Shown: positions 49,704-58,762, counted from the first letter of the stretch. The stretch is DNA of 64,000 nucleotides from Chryseobacterium lathyri (GCF_030812195.1 NZ_JAUSSF010000001.1:744001-808000); one strand, 5' to 3'. Made by a program: numbers and translations. The notes: generated by a model from the sequence alone, not told the origin.

Positions 49704-51188
49704 TTAAATGATTTCGTTAAGATGCTGTTTCCACCTTGAGTATGCTTCTAAGTATTGTTCTCTTTTTTCTGTTTCAGGTTCTATAACGGCTATTTTTTCG
49801 AGGGAAGAAAATGCCTCTTTAGAATCAGCATAAAAACCTATTCCAATTCCGGCGGCCCTTGCAGCCCCTACTGCTCCATCTGTGTCGTAAAGCTCAATCA
49901 CCGCATTGCTAACGCTGGCAAGCGACTGCCGGAAAATTGAACTTAAAAACATATTGGCATTTCCAGCCCGAATCACCTGGATGTCCATACCCATATTCCT
50001 CATAATATCCATTCCATATTCATAAGAAAAGACGATTCCTTCCTGTGCCGAACGCAGAATATCTCCTTTCGTATGAATATTGAAATTAATCCCGTGTATA
50101 GAACAGCTGGTATCTTTGTTTTCCAGTACTCTTTCTGCCCCGTTTCCAAAAGGAATTATGCTTAATCCTTTTGATCCTATTGGGGAAAGAGAGGCCAGAT
50201 CATTCATATCACCATAGGAAGACAGAGAGGTTGCAAAATTGTGCTTTAGCCAGGAATTTAAAATTCCTGTTCCGTTGATACACAGCAAAACGCCCAATCT
50301 GGTTTGCTCAGGACTGTAATTGACATGGGCAAATGTATTTACCTGCGACAGGGTATCATATTCCAGTTTATCCAGCACTCCATATACCACTCCCGAAGTA
50401 CCGGCTGTTGAAGCAATTTCTCCGGGATTGAAAACATTCAGAGAGAGTGCATTATTGGGTTGGTCTCCTGCCCTGTATGAAATGGGTGTTCCTTCTTTTA
50501 GTCCTAATTCCTGAGCAGCCGGTGCAGAAACCGTTGACTGGATGCCGAAAGTAGGAATAATTTCAGGGAAAAAGCTCTTAGGAATTCCGTAATAATTAAT
50601 GACATCTTCAGAAATACAGTTGTTTTTAAAATCCCAAAATATTCCTTCAGAGAGTCCTTCAATCGTTATTCCTATTTCTCCGGAAAGCCTCATAGCAATA
50701 TAATCCCCCGGCAGCATTATTTTATCAATCTTTTCAAAAACTTCAGGTTCATTTTCCTTTACCCAGGCTAGTTTTGATGCTGTAAAATTTCCAGGTGAAT
50801 TAAGGAGATGAGATAAACATTTCTCAGTTCCGATTTCCTGAAAAGCCCTCTCACCATAGGGCACAGCACGGCTGTCACACCAGATAATGGAAGGGCGCAG
50901 CAGATTCTGATCTTTATCCACCAGGATCAGTCCATGCATCTGCCAGGTAATGCCAATTCCTTTAATTTCTTCAGGGTGTATTCCAGATTCATGCATCACA
51001 GATTCATGGGCCAGCTTTAGGTTCAGCCACCATTCAGCAGGGTTTTGCTCTGCCCAGCCCGGGTTGAGTGCGGTGATTTTCATTTCTTTTTTTGGAGAAA
51101 AATCTGATGCAATAATTTTTCCACTGGATGCCTCAATGAGACAAACTTTAACAGAAGAACTGCCTATGTCATATCCTAGCAAATACAT
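49704..51188 (-). CDS. xylB: Xylulokinase, FGGY family
   Basis: 494 residues. LGYDIGSSSVKVCLIE at the N-terminus, ITWQMHGLILVD, and YRAGDQPNNALSLNVFNPGE with the catalytic Asp followed by ASTAGTSGVVYG. It phosphorylates D-xylulose to xylulose 5-phosphate. It starts 17 bases after the Nudix regulator stop, so the two are almost certainly cotranscribed. Confidence 0.94.
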   Translation of the reverse strand: MYLLGYDIGSSSVKVCLIEASSGKIIASDFSPKKEMKITALNPGWAEQNPAEWWLNLKLAHESVMHESGIHPEEIKGIGITWQMHGLILVDKDQNLLRPSIIWCDSRAVPYGERAFQEIGTEKCLSHLLNSPGNFTASKLAWVKENEPEVFEKIDKIMLPGDYIAMRLSGEIGITIEGLSEGIFWDFKNNCISEDVINYYGIPKSFFPEIIPTFGIQSTVSAPAAQELGLKEGTPISYRAGDQPNNALSLNVFNPGEIASTAGTSGVVYGVLDKLEYDTLSQVNTFAHVNYSPEQTRLGVLLCINGTGILNSWLKHNFATSLSSYGDMNDLASLSPIGSKGLSIIPFGNGAERVLENKDTSCSIHGINFNIHTKGDILRSAQEGIVFSYEYGMDIMRNMGMDIQVIRAGNANMFLSSIFRQSLASVSNAVIELYDTDGAVGAARAAGIGIGFYADSKEAFSSLEKIAVIEPETEKREQYLEAYSRWKQHLNEII

Positions 51189-51205
51189 AATTTGAAAAAG
51201 GGGAT

Positions 51206-51931
51206 TTACTTAATTAGTTTAGTATTGTTTTTTTTATAGATCTTGGCATCGAACCGGTAGTATCTTGCTGCACGGTGCGATACGTTTTGCTCTATCTCTT
51301 CTAAAGGAATAATATAATTGAATGATGAAATTTTTTTATGAAAATTCTTTATATCGATCTGTTTTTCACTTAACGCGCTGTAAAGCTGATACAATTGTCT
51401 TATGGTAAATTTTTTCGGCAACAATTCAAAAATAATAGAAAAATCGGTTTCAATCCATCTTCTTATTTCTGTTAAGGATTCATTGATGATCTTATTGTGA
51501 TCAAAGGGCAATGTAGGGACCTGATCTACAGGATACCAGTCTACGGTTTCATATTTAGTGCTGTTAATTTTATGATCAATTTTACATAAGGAAAGGTAGG
51601 CCACCGTAATAATCCTGTCAATATGATGCATATACTCGGTTCCCATCCACTTGATATCACTCTGATTGCTTGCTCGAAATGGATCAGCAAAGCATTTGAA
51701 CTGTTTGAGAACCATTTTTTTTATTCCTGTTAACTCATGAAGAACCCTATGGGCTGCATCATCCACATCTTCGTTACTGAAAATCAGGCTACCCGGCAAT
51801 TTTCTTTGCCTATCCACTGGTACATCGTCTACATGACGCTGTGCAAGTAAGATATTGAGTCTGTTGTCATGGTCAAATCCAAATACCACGCAATCAACAG
51901 AAACATAGGTATGAATAAAATCTTGGTTCAT
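51206..51931 (-). CDS. Nudix-fold transcriptional regulator, xylose-branch paralogue of AraR
   Basis: 241 residues. Nudix-like domain (about 8-150; VDCVVFGFDHDNRLNILLAQRH) whose catalytic REUxEE is replaced by AHRVLHELTGIK, so it should sense a ligand and not hydrolyse one. The C-terminal winged helix (FELLPKKFTIRQLYQLYSAL, about 170-215) matches AraR. As the first gene of the xylB-xylA-susCD transcript it probably responds to xylose or a derivative and controls this operon; I infer this from position. A near-perfect operator-like palindrome lies at 52054-52079. Confidence 0.82.
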   Translation of the reverse strand: MNQDFIHTYVSVDCVVFGFDHDNRLNILLAQRHVDDVPVDRQRKLPGSLIFSNEDVDDAAHRVLHELTGIKKMVLKQFKCFADPFRASNQSDIKWMGTEYMHHIDRIITVAYLSLCKIDHKINSTKYETVDWYPVDQVPTLPFDHNKIINESLTEIRRWIETDFSIIFELLPKKFTIRQLYQLYSALSEKQIDIKNFHKKISSFNYIIPLEEIEQNVSHRAARYYRFDAKIYKKNNTKLIK

Positions 51932-51954
51932 CTATTAACATTTACGTAACATCA

Positions 51955-51962
51955 CAAATATA
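51955..51962 (-). promoter_or_regulatory. -7 box of the Nudix-xylB-xylA operon
   Basis: Minus strand TATATTTG, an exact TAnnTTTG match, about 23 bases before the start codon. No TTG at -33, so activation by a regulator is possible. Confidence 0.45.
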
Positions 51963-52053
51963 AAAATTCAATTGAGAAAAAAAAATAAAATATACATTAC
52001 CAGCTATATATCAATAGATTATATATCATTTTTTTATGATAAGAATGATGTAA

Positions 52054-52079
52054 AAATTATGATAAGGTTATCATAATTT
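52054..52079. promoter_or_regulatory. Perfect palindrome, candidate operator of the second Nudix regulator
   Basis: Twelve-base arms (AAATTATGATAA and its complement) around GG. Single half-sites TTATGATAAG occur at 52034-52043 and 52169-52178, and once inside the GH127 promoter (8123-8132). Confidence 0.6.
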
Positions 52080-52544
52080 CAATGATTAATATTTCAGAAT
52101 ACCTTAATTTATAGTCATTTAAATGTGAAATAAACACTTAAAAATTTAATATTTATTTTTATTTAATTTATGATAAGAAAATTTTAAATTTTGTTGATAT
52201 TTTTTAAAAAAGTTATAAGAAAAAAAACATTTTCTGCTTAAACCCATATATTTAAGCCCCATGTTTTTTACAATTATTTAACCTAAGAGGTGAAAAATTA
52301 CCATATCATAGATTTTCCTATAGATAATCAGAAGATTTTTTAACTTTTCCAGAAGGGTTTAAAAGGTTTTCATTATAAATCCATAAAAACATGCAGATGA
52401 TTTACTTTAAGAAGATTTACAGTGCACAACCTTCTCATAAAAAAGTTCTGTAATTACTGCAATTTAAAATTGATATTAATTAGTATACGATTCCAAAATA
52501 GTGCTGTTTCTCTTCATCTTTATCCTTGCAATCAATAGATCTCT

Positions 52545-52739
52545 ATGAATAAAAAGACTGATCAAAACGGTAATTTAATGAGAGTCGGTTTTCAGAAAAT
52601 GCAGAAAGACTATATGATAATTTCATCTATAGTCGCCGCTTTTGTCGGAGTTGTAGATAAAAGCATTTCAGTCAAAAATGAATATCAATTTAATGATGTG
52701 ATGATCCTTAAGTATTCTAAAGCGAGAAAAAAAATTTGA
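52545..52739 (+). CDS. Small hypothetical protein (uncertain)
   Basis: A 64-codon frame, MNKKTDQNGNLMRVGFQKMQ..., with a short hydrophobic stretch (MIISSIVAAFVGVV). I do not recognise it. The upstream region lacks a clear promoter, but a bidirectional hairpin terminator follows at 52812-52856, which would end a transcript from this side too. It may be chance. Confidence 0.25.
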   Translation: MNKKTDQNGNLMRVGFQKMQKDYMIISSIVAAFVGVVDKSISVKNEYQFNDVMILKYSKARKKI

Positions 52740-52811
52740 TGACAAAAAGAAAAATCTTTCAACCAAATCCAAGCACCACACCCAATTAGGTAATGCATGC
52801 GAAAAAACATC

Positions 52812-52856
52812 AAAAAAACTAAAGCTATCCGTTTTACAGAATAGTAGTTTTTTTAT
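52812..52856. terminator. Bidirectional terminator-like hairpin
   Basis: AAAAAACTA ... CTAT pairs with ATAG ... AGTTTTTT, with A/T runs on both sides. It lies between the plus-strand small frame and the stop of the minus-strand serine hydrolase at 52919. Confidence 0.55.
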
Positions 52857-52918
52857 TGATCACAAGTATTGAAATTAATTAAAATGGTAAAAAAACGTCA
52901 GATCTAGATATATTTTTA

Positions 52919-54049
52919 TTATAGATTTAGAATTTTATCTGCCAGCGCAATTAGTTCACTTTGTGTGCCCTGATCTGCTTGATTAGACAATAAAACAATA
53001 CCTGAATTTAAGTCGGGATACAATACCATATAGCTGCTAAATCCCAAACTACCGCCAGTATGCGAGACACTACGGCTGCCTTTTTCTGTTTTTTTGACTT
53101 TCCAATTCAATGCTATAGCACCATCTTCAATTTTTCCAAAAGTTGGTTCATGGCTCAATTTTGCAACAGCATTTCTTTCATTCAGATGAAAAGCCATGTA
53201 CTTTAGCATGTCTGAACTTGAAGAGGCTATACTTGCGGCTACCTGCAAATCTTCCCAATCAATAACCGACATGATCCTTCCCTTTCCATCATATCCCGTT
53301 GCCATATTCAACGGCAATTTTCTGGGTTTTAGCAGATAGGTGTTTTTCATTTTAAGCGGGTCGGTGAAATATATTTGCAGAAGGTTTTCATAAGAATTGT
53401 TGTATACTTTTTCCATGATATAGCCCAGCAATTGCGCAGCTGTGTTACAGTGGCGCGAAATGGTTCCTGGCAAAACCTGTAGTTTTACGTAATGGAGGTC
53501 TCGATAAAGGTCTTGTCGGCTGTATTTTGAGTGAACAGAGTCTAAAATGTAAGGAATGGCATCCGGATCTGCCTTTCCAAAGATATCTTTATCGGGCATC
53601 CAGTTGGGTAATCCGGATGTGAGGTTAGCTAAATTAAGTAAAGTGACAGGTGTTCCATTGTAGTTCAGGTTTGGATAGTCTTCTTTAAGGTACTTGCGTA
53701 TGTCGTCGTTGAGATTTACCTTTTTATCTATAACTGCTTTTGCCAGCAAAATTGATCCGAATGTTTTTGTAATGGATGCAAGCTCATAAACAGTATTGCC
53801 TGTCGGTAGTTCTGATTTCTCCCTTTTGATTGATCCGTAATTATAAAGGTGCGATTTTCCATTTTTAATAATGCCTATTGAAATACCAACTCTGGAACTA
53901 TTTTTCATAAAATCAGAAACTGATTGTTCTACCAGCGAATCTAATTCATTTTCTAATTTATTATCTGTGGATAATTTTAGCTGAATTGTTTGTGCAAACC
54001 AAACCGATGTGCATGCTAGGATTGCAAAAATCAGAAGTAATTTTTTCAT
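52919..54049 (-). CDS. Class-C beta-lactamase-like serine hydrolase (altered second motif)
   Basis: 376 residues, signal peptide MKKLLLIFAILACTSVWFA. Penicillin-binding fold with SITK (about 91-94, nucleophile Ser and Lys) and HTGG (about 328). The second motif, normally YxN, reads HCN (RHCNTAAQLLGY, about 197), so the catalytic Tyr is replaced by His. Such proteins may be D-aminopeptidases, esterases or peptidoglycan-related enzymes; substrate unknown. It follows a second serine hydrolase gene on the same strand after a 149-base gap. Confidence 0.87.
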   Translation of the reverse strand: MKKLLLIFAILACTSVWFAQTIQLKLSTDNKLENELDSLVEQSVSDFMKNSSRVGISIGIIKNGKSHLYNYGSIKREKSELPTGNTVYELASITKTFGSILLAKAVIDKKVNLNDDIRKYLKEDYPNLNYNGTPVTLLNLANLTSGLPNWMPDKDIFGKADPDAIPYILDSVHSKYSRQDLYRDLHYVKLQVLPGTISRHCNTAAQLLGYIMEKVYNNSYENLLQIYFTDPLKMKNTYLLKPRKLPLNMATGYDGKGRIMSVIDWEDLQVAASIASSSSDMLKYMAFHLNERNAVAKLSHEPTFGKIEDGAIALNWKVKKTEKGSRSVSHTGGSLGFSSYMVLYPDLNSGIVLLSNQADQGTQSELIALADKILNL

Positions 54050-54198
54050 ATAATTTTATTCGATCTTTCTAATAAGACATTGCAGGCACTCATTATGTTA
54101 CATTATTTGTTTCATCTTCTTCTATAAAAGAAAGTGTATCGAAAAGTTAAGCGATAATCGTTTCCCTAAAAACTGTGTAGGCATTGTTTTTCAAAAGA

Positions 54199-55851
54199 TT
54201 ATTTTATTCTTTTAAATTTGATATTGTTGATATTGGATCCAGATAATACAAATCCGGTGATCTTATTATTTTTATCAAGTTTAAAATCAAGCTGCCCAAA
54301 ATACTCTGTTGTTGAATAAAAGCTTATTCCGCTTAATGGATACAATTGAATATCGCCATTCATGGGATGTTTTGCTTTCAAGGTATTATTCTCAATAAAT
54401 AATTGGTAGGTAGTATCAAATTCTTCATTCCTGTAAAATCCAACTATTTTATTTAAAATTACTTTATCCGCTTGGGGAGGGCACAACATTATTTTTTTTG
54501 CGGTGTATGTAAAATCAGCAATTCTAAATGCAACTGATCCGTTATGGAAGGTTAAATTTGCAGTAGGAATAGAATTAATTTTAAATTTACCGTCACCGAT
54601 TGACTGTAATGGTTCTTTACCTTTCTGATTATATGTTCCCGCAAAAAGGGTTTTACCATCCGTTGATATCTCAAGATAATTTCCAGGATTAAGCTCATAA
54701 ATTCCTTCAAATTTTCTGAATTCAGATGAAGTATAAGTTACTTTTTGTGGAAAGGAAGGAGGTATCTGCTGATCTCCAAGAAAAAAGTCGACCAACTTAT
54801 AAGCAATCAACAAGCCCTCAAAGCTCTGTTTATTGCCCAACGTTACAACAGAGAACTGTTGTGAGGGAACATGAAGGATATAGGCACGATAGCCAACAGT
54901 TCCTCCACCATGAAATACAACATCCAAACCTTTGTATTTTTCGGTTTGCAATCCCAATCCATATTCAATTTTTTTGCCTGTACTTAGTATGGTATTCTTT
55001 TGCATTTTATTATAAATCTCCAAACTTCCCAGTATAGGATTCTGAAAATTGACTGCCCATTTACAAAGATCATCCAAAGTAGTATAAATATTAGACGAAC
55101 CACTCACCATCTGCCCGATAGGAAGTTTTAAGAAAGTACTGCCTTTTTGTTGGTAAGATTCTGCTTTGTTTGGAATGATTTTATCAGGATCATCTATTGC
55201 TATGGTATTTTTCATATGCAAAGGGCTAAAAATATATTCCTTTGCTATTTGGCTGAAATCTTTTTTATAAATCCTATGAAGAATTTCGGCGAGTAAGGTA
55301 AAGCCTGTATTATTATATTGGTATTGTTCTCCGGGAGGAAAGTTCACACTTTTAATCCCCAAAAGGATATGTACTGCTTCATTATTGGTTACTTTAAATT
55401 CATCACCAAAACCCTGCAGCTTTTTAATTTCAGTAAAATTGGGCAATCCATTGGTGTGATTTGCCAACTGCCGAATTGTAATTTTATAGGGCAAATGCTG
55501 CAATTCCGGAAGATAAATTCTAATATCATCATCTAGTGATAGCTTCCCTTCCTTTTCAGCCAGAAGAGCAATAAACGCTGTAAACTGCTTGGAGACCGAT
55601 GCTATATTAAAAGCTGTAGAATCTGTTATTAGAGTTTTATTCTCCAGATTAGCCAAGCCATAGGTTTTCTTATAGATTACTTTTCCATCTTTTATAATGG
55701 CTACTCCCATGCCGGGAGCGTTGGCCTGATTATAGGTTTTTAATAAAGAGTCTGATCTCCTACTTGGATCTTTTTGGTTAAACTGCCCGGAACACAGTCC
55801 GAAACTCAACACATAAAAAGAGAACAATGCCCATTTGATTTGTAACTTCAT
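54199..55851 (-). CDS. Class-C beta-lactamase-like serine hydrolase with C-terminal domain
   Basis: 550 residues, exported. SVSK (about 87-90), YNN (about 178) and HGG (about 313) are all present, so the active site is complete. The C-terminal part (about 385-550) is a beta-rich extension (FEGIYELNPGNYLEISTDGK) seen in many Bacteroidota serine hydrolases. Probably periplasmic esterase or peptidase; exact role unknown. The AraC-type gene upstream is 118 bases away, with inverted repeats between them. Confidence 0.88.
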   Translation of the reverse strand: MKLQIKWALFSFYVLSFGLCSGQFNQKDPSRRSDSLLKTYNQANAPGMGVAIIKDGKVIYKKTYGLANLENKTLITDSTAFNIASVSKQFTAFIALLAEKEGKLSLDDDIRIYLPELQHLPYKITIRQLANHTNGLPNFTEIKKLQGFGDEFKVTNNEAVHILLGIKSVNFPPGEQYQYNNTGFTLLAEILHRIYKKDFSQIAKEYIFSPLHMKNTIAIDDPDKIIPNKAESYQQKGSTFLKLPIGQMVSGSSNIYTTLDDLCKWAVNFQNPILGSLEIYNKMQKNTILSTGKKIEYGLGLQTEKYKGLDVVFHGGGTVGYRAYILHVPSQQFSVVTLGNKQSFEGLLIAYKLVDFFLGDQQIPPSFPQKVTYTSSEFRKFEGIYELNPGNYLEISTDGKTLFAGTYNQKGKEPLQSIGDGKFKINSIPTANLTFHNGSVAFRIADFTYTAKKIMLCPPQADKVILNKIVGFYRNEEFDTTYQLFIENNTLKAKHPMNGDIQLYPLSGISFYSTTEYFGQLDFKLDKNNKITGFVLSGSNINNIKFKRIK

Positions 55852-55916
55852 TTTGTTTTAATTTAATAATGAAGCAAATCTGAAACTTTGTACTGATTAA
55901 AACATCTGAATACCGA

Positions 55917-55964
55917 AAGTCGGACTGATTTTTAAAAATAAAATAGTCCGACTTAAAATCGGAC
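55917..55964. promoter_or_regulatory. Overlapping inverted repeats upstream of the serine hydrolase
   Basis: AAGTCGGACT (55917-55926) and AGTCCGACTT (55945-55954) are perfect complements; a third element, ATCGGAC (55958-55964), can pair with the second one instead. It may be a terminator of the AraC gene, a two-state RNA switch, or a dimeric operator. Confidence 0.5.
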
Positions 55965-55969
55965 AAAGC

Positions 55970-57007
55970 TTAAAAGGCTGATTTTCTGCAGTCTGTAGGC
56001 GTAAAATTGGTTTCCTTTTTAAAGGCAGTATAAAATGAAGATTTTGAGTTGAAGCCCACTTCGTACAATACTTCCAATACAGTTAATTGCGGCCGCTCCC
56101 TGAGAAGTACTTTTGCATCATGAATTCTAAACTGATTAATGAAATCAAAAAAATGTTTACCGGTATGCTGATTGATTAATAATGATAGTTGTTTTTCGGG
56201 CAGATTAATTTGTTCTGCCAATTTCTGCAATGTCAGTTTATCATCTAAATAAGGTTTTTCGGTTTCTACAAACTTTAGGAGATCTTTCAGTTCCCTGGGT
56301 TCCTCCTTCAAATCGTTTATTGATTTTAAAGGAAGCAGGTCTTTATTTATACCTGCAAACAAATTTGGCCGGTATAAAGCATTCAACACAAACCAACAGA
56401 TCACAAATAATACAAATAGGGATGTAAAAGTGTACAGATAAATAAAAACAGGGCTATTCTCCTTTATGAATCCCCTAATAATCACAAAGAAGTTTCCAAT
56501 TAAAAAAAGAACTGATGTTTGCATCAACCATTTATAAGTAAGATGGTAATCATTAGAATAATTTTCCTGATATATTTTCCTGAAGGTCCTTAGCACCCAA
56601 AATACAGCAATAATATAATAGTAATACTGAATGATAGAAATAATATCAAACACGCGGTAGCCCTGTTTCGAAATCCCTATAATACTGAATAAGCAGAAAA
56701 AGAATAAAAAAGGAAACGCATGTAAAAGATGCTTTTTATGAAGCCTGAAATTATAATAACATGCTGAGTTAACGTATAAATAATAGAGAGGCATCTGCAA
56801 AAGAACACTGGCAAGTTTTCCTCCTTTAATCAATGTATAGTCAGGAGTTGATAAGAAGAACCCGGAAAAATCAATCACCGACACCAGCAGAAAAGCAGCA
56901 AATAAATAATTAGGTAATTTTCTTTTGGATTTTGCTGTAATCAGAAAAACACTAAATAGTAAAAACAAAAAAAAGATAATCTTTCCTAAATCATTAATGA
57001 GAGCCAT
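55970..57007 (-). CDS. AraC-family regulator with N-terminal membrane segments
   Basis: 345 residues. About residues 5-225 contain six or seven hydrophobic segments, so the sensor part is in the membrane. The C-terminal AraC HTH (about 240-345) contains LTLQKLAEQINLPEKQLSLL and EVLYEVGFNSKSSFYTAFKKETNFTPTDCRK. The target is unknown; the two serine hydrolase genes lie downstream on the same strand. A -7-like TAGTTTTG is at 57033-57026. Confidence 0.88.
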   Translation of the reverse strand: MALINDLGKIIFFLFLLFSVFLITAKSKRKLPNYLFAAFLLVSVIDFSGFFLSTPDYTLIKGGKLASVLLQMPLYYLYVNSACYYNFRLHKKHLLHAFPFLFFFCLFSIIGISKQGYRVFDIISIIQYYYYIIAVFWVLRTFRKIYQENYSNDYHLTYKWLMQTSVLFLIGNFFVIIRGFIKENSPVFIYLYTFTSLFVLFVICWFVLNALYRPNLFAGINKDLLPLKSINDLKEEPRELKDLLKFVETEKPYLDDKLTLQKLAEQINLPEKQLSLLINQHTGKHFFDFINQFRIHDAKVLLRERPQLTVLEVLYEVGFNSKSSFYTAFKKETNFTPTDCRKSAF

Positions 57008-57189
57008 GTTTTCATTTTAATATTACAAAACTACAAATTATAGTTCCTCCTCGTGAAATTAATATCCTCGTCCGAGATAAACGTAATTATTAAGTTCCAA
57101 TATGCTTATGCTGATCTGGGCGTAAAATAACCACAACTATTTTTCTCGGTTTATAAAATTTGAGGATCAGCTTCTTCCCAAAAGATATC

Positions 57190-57630
57190 TTAGTCTTTCT
57201 TAACCGCTGTACATTCAATTTCGATAATTGCATTTCGAGGCAAAGATGCTACTTCAATGGTGCTCCTTGCAGGGAAACGCTCCTGAAAATACTCGCTATA
57301 TATTTTATTCACTATTTCAAAATGCTTCATATCGGTAATAAAAATGGTTGTCTTTGTGATATGTTCAAAATCGGAATGATTGTCCTCAAGGATTACTCTC
57401 AGGTTTTCAAAAATCTGAACTGTCTGTTCTTCAATTCCCGGTTGTAAGCTGTTTGTTTTTTGATCTAAGCCGATTTGACCTGAAACAAATATCAAATTTC
57501 CATAATTGGCTGAATGGCTGTAAGGGCCTATTGGTTTTGGTAAATTAGGATGGCTTACCGTCACAATTTCTTTTTTTATATTGCATGACAACAATATCAG
57601 CGAAAACAGGAAAAATATAAATTTACTCAT
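57190..57630 (-). CDS. RidA/YjgF-family lipoprotein
   Basis: 146 residues. A lipoprotein signal, MSKFIFFLFSLILLSC, precedes the RidA fold: KPIGPYSHSANYGNLIFVSGQIG and the active-site Arg in FPARSTIEVASLPRNAIIEIECTA. Normal RidA proteins are cytoplasmic enamine/imine deaminases. This one appears exported and lipid-anchored in the periplasm, so its substrate there is unclear. Next to the alpha/beta hydrolase gene, separated by a terminator. Confidence 0.87.
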   Translation of the reverse strand: MSKFIFFLFSLILLSCNIKKEIVTVSHPNLPKPIGPYSHSANYGNLIFVSGQIGLDQKTNSLQPGIEEQTVQIFENLRVILEDNHSDFEHITKTTIFITDMKHFEIVNKIYSEYFQERFPARSTIEVASLPRNAIIEIECTAVKKD

Positions 57631-57654
57631 GTTAATTGATTTTTACGAGATAAG

Positions 57655-57690
57655 AAAGAAGTTAGCTTTTACAAACTAACTTCTTTTTGT
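57655..57690 (-). terminator. Terminator after the alpha/beta hydrolase gene
   Basis: Eleven-base perfect stem (AAAGAAGTTAG with CTAACTTCTTT), ten-base loop, T-rich on both sides. It ends the hydrolase transcript before RidA and could act in both directions. Confidence 0.8.
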
Positions 57691-57697
57691 TTTTCAC

Positions 57698-58606
57698 TTA
57701 CTTTTTAATGAAGTTGAATAATTCGCTATTAAATTTTTCAAGTTCCTCAATGAAAAGTGCATGACCGCTTTTTTCGAAAGGCACTAAAGTGGCATTTTTA
57801 AGAAGAGCTTTCATTTGTTCAGCAAGGTCGTAGGAACAGATTTTGTCTAATTTACCATGTAAGATCAGAGTTGGAATTGTGATTTTCTTCAGATCATTAC
57901 GCAAGTCGCTATCTCTTAAAGTTTTTAGTCCTTCAGCCATTGCGTAAGGGGATGCTTGGGCCTGAATATTCCCTAACCAGGCACCATGTCCTTGGGATAC
58001 ACTGGTATCATTAGCAGGGAAAATTTTACCGAATGTAGCGAATAGCTCTGGACGGTTTGTATTGTTGAGATTAATCAGTCCATCAACATCTTCTTTGTTC
58101 CATAAACCATAATTGAAGTCCGCACGCTTTGTCCAGATAGGTGCAGCTGCTCCAAATAATGCCATTTTGGAAACATGGGCTGCATTATATTTGGCTACAT
58201 AATGAATGACCGTTGCACCTCCCATGGAAAATCCGCCGATTGTTGCATTCCTGATTTCCAGCTTGTCTAAAACAACCTTAATATCATCTGCAAAAACATC
58301 ATAGTTATACTTTCCTCCGGGTTTATCGGACAATCCGAATCCTCTTAACGTAATCCCAATCACCCGGTAACCCTTTTGAATAAAATCGGCATATTGATAT
58401 TCATACATGGCATCGCTCAATGGCCATCCGTGAATTAAAACAATAGGCTCACCCTCACCAAGGTCAGTTACATGAAGCCGCACATTCTTTTCCACTTCAA
58501 TATATTCTTCCCTTCCAAAGGATGCAGGAGTTCTCTTAGTTTGTGAAAATACATGGCTTGAAATTAATGTTGTAAATAATACGATTGCTAAAATTAAATT
58601 TTTCAT
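57698..58606 (-). CDS. Exported alpha/beta hydrolase
   Basis: 302 residues. Signal peptide MKNLILAIVLFTTLISSHVFSQ, oxyanion motif VLIHGWPLSD, nucleophile Ser in GGFSMGGATV (about 125), acid Asp in LHGKLDKICS (about 250), His in EKSGHALFIEE (about 280). It resembles the non-haem chloroperoxidase/esterase group. Its promoter, leader and first 18 codons are near-duplicates of those of the cupin gene at 59789-60178. Confidence 0.9.
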   Translation of the reverse strand: MKNLILAIVLFTTLISSHVFSQTKRTPASFGREEYIEVEKNVRLHVTDLGEGEPIVLIHGWPLSDAMYEYQYADFIQKGYRVIGITLRGFGLSDKPGGKYNYDVFADDIKVVLDKLEIRNATIGGFSMGGATVIHYVAKYNAAHVSKMALFGAAAPIWTKRADFNYGLWNKEDVDGLINLNNTNRPELFATFGKIFPANDTSVSQGHGAWLGNIQAQASPYAMAEGLKTLRDSDLRNDLKKITIPTLILHGKLDKICSYDLAEQMKALLKNATLVPFEKSGHALFIEELEKFNSELFNFIKK

Positions 58607-58645
58607 GATCTTTAAATATTTATTTGTTGTTATTTTTTGTTATTG

Positions 58646-58711
58646 CAAAGTTGGGGTAATTATAAGGGCATATCAATGGATGGTTTTCGCTTTGAATTGC
58701 ACTTTTTACCT
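58646..58711 (-). promoter_or_regulatory. Duplicated promoter, copy 1 (alpha/beta hydrolase)
   Basis: Minus strand: a 38-base block (58711-58674) ending in the -33 TTG, a 20-base spacer, then the -7 box CAACTTTG (58653-58646). The block is 36/38 identical to copy 2 and the spacer is unrelated, which points to selection on operator and promoter boxes. Confidence 0.7.
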
Positions 58712-58762
58712 AATCAGATTTTGTGAAGATCCCAAGCTACACTCAGAGATTTAGGGGATATG

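Larger units (their letters stand above)
51932..52544. other. AT-rich regulatory gap upstream of the xylose operon
   Basis: More than 600 bases without a convincing gene. It contains the -7 box at 51955-51962, three copies of TTATGATAAG including one full palindrome (52034-52178), and no recognisable RNA family. Translations of all frames give only very short peptides. Confidence 0.6.

Noticed and set aside
52740..52790. Sixteen-codon frame directly after the 52545-52739 frame
   Set aside because: Too short, no motif and no start signal.
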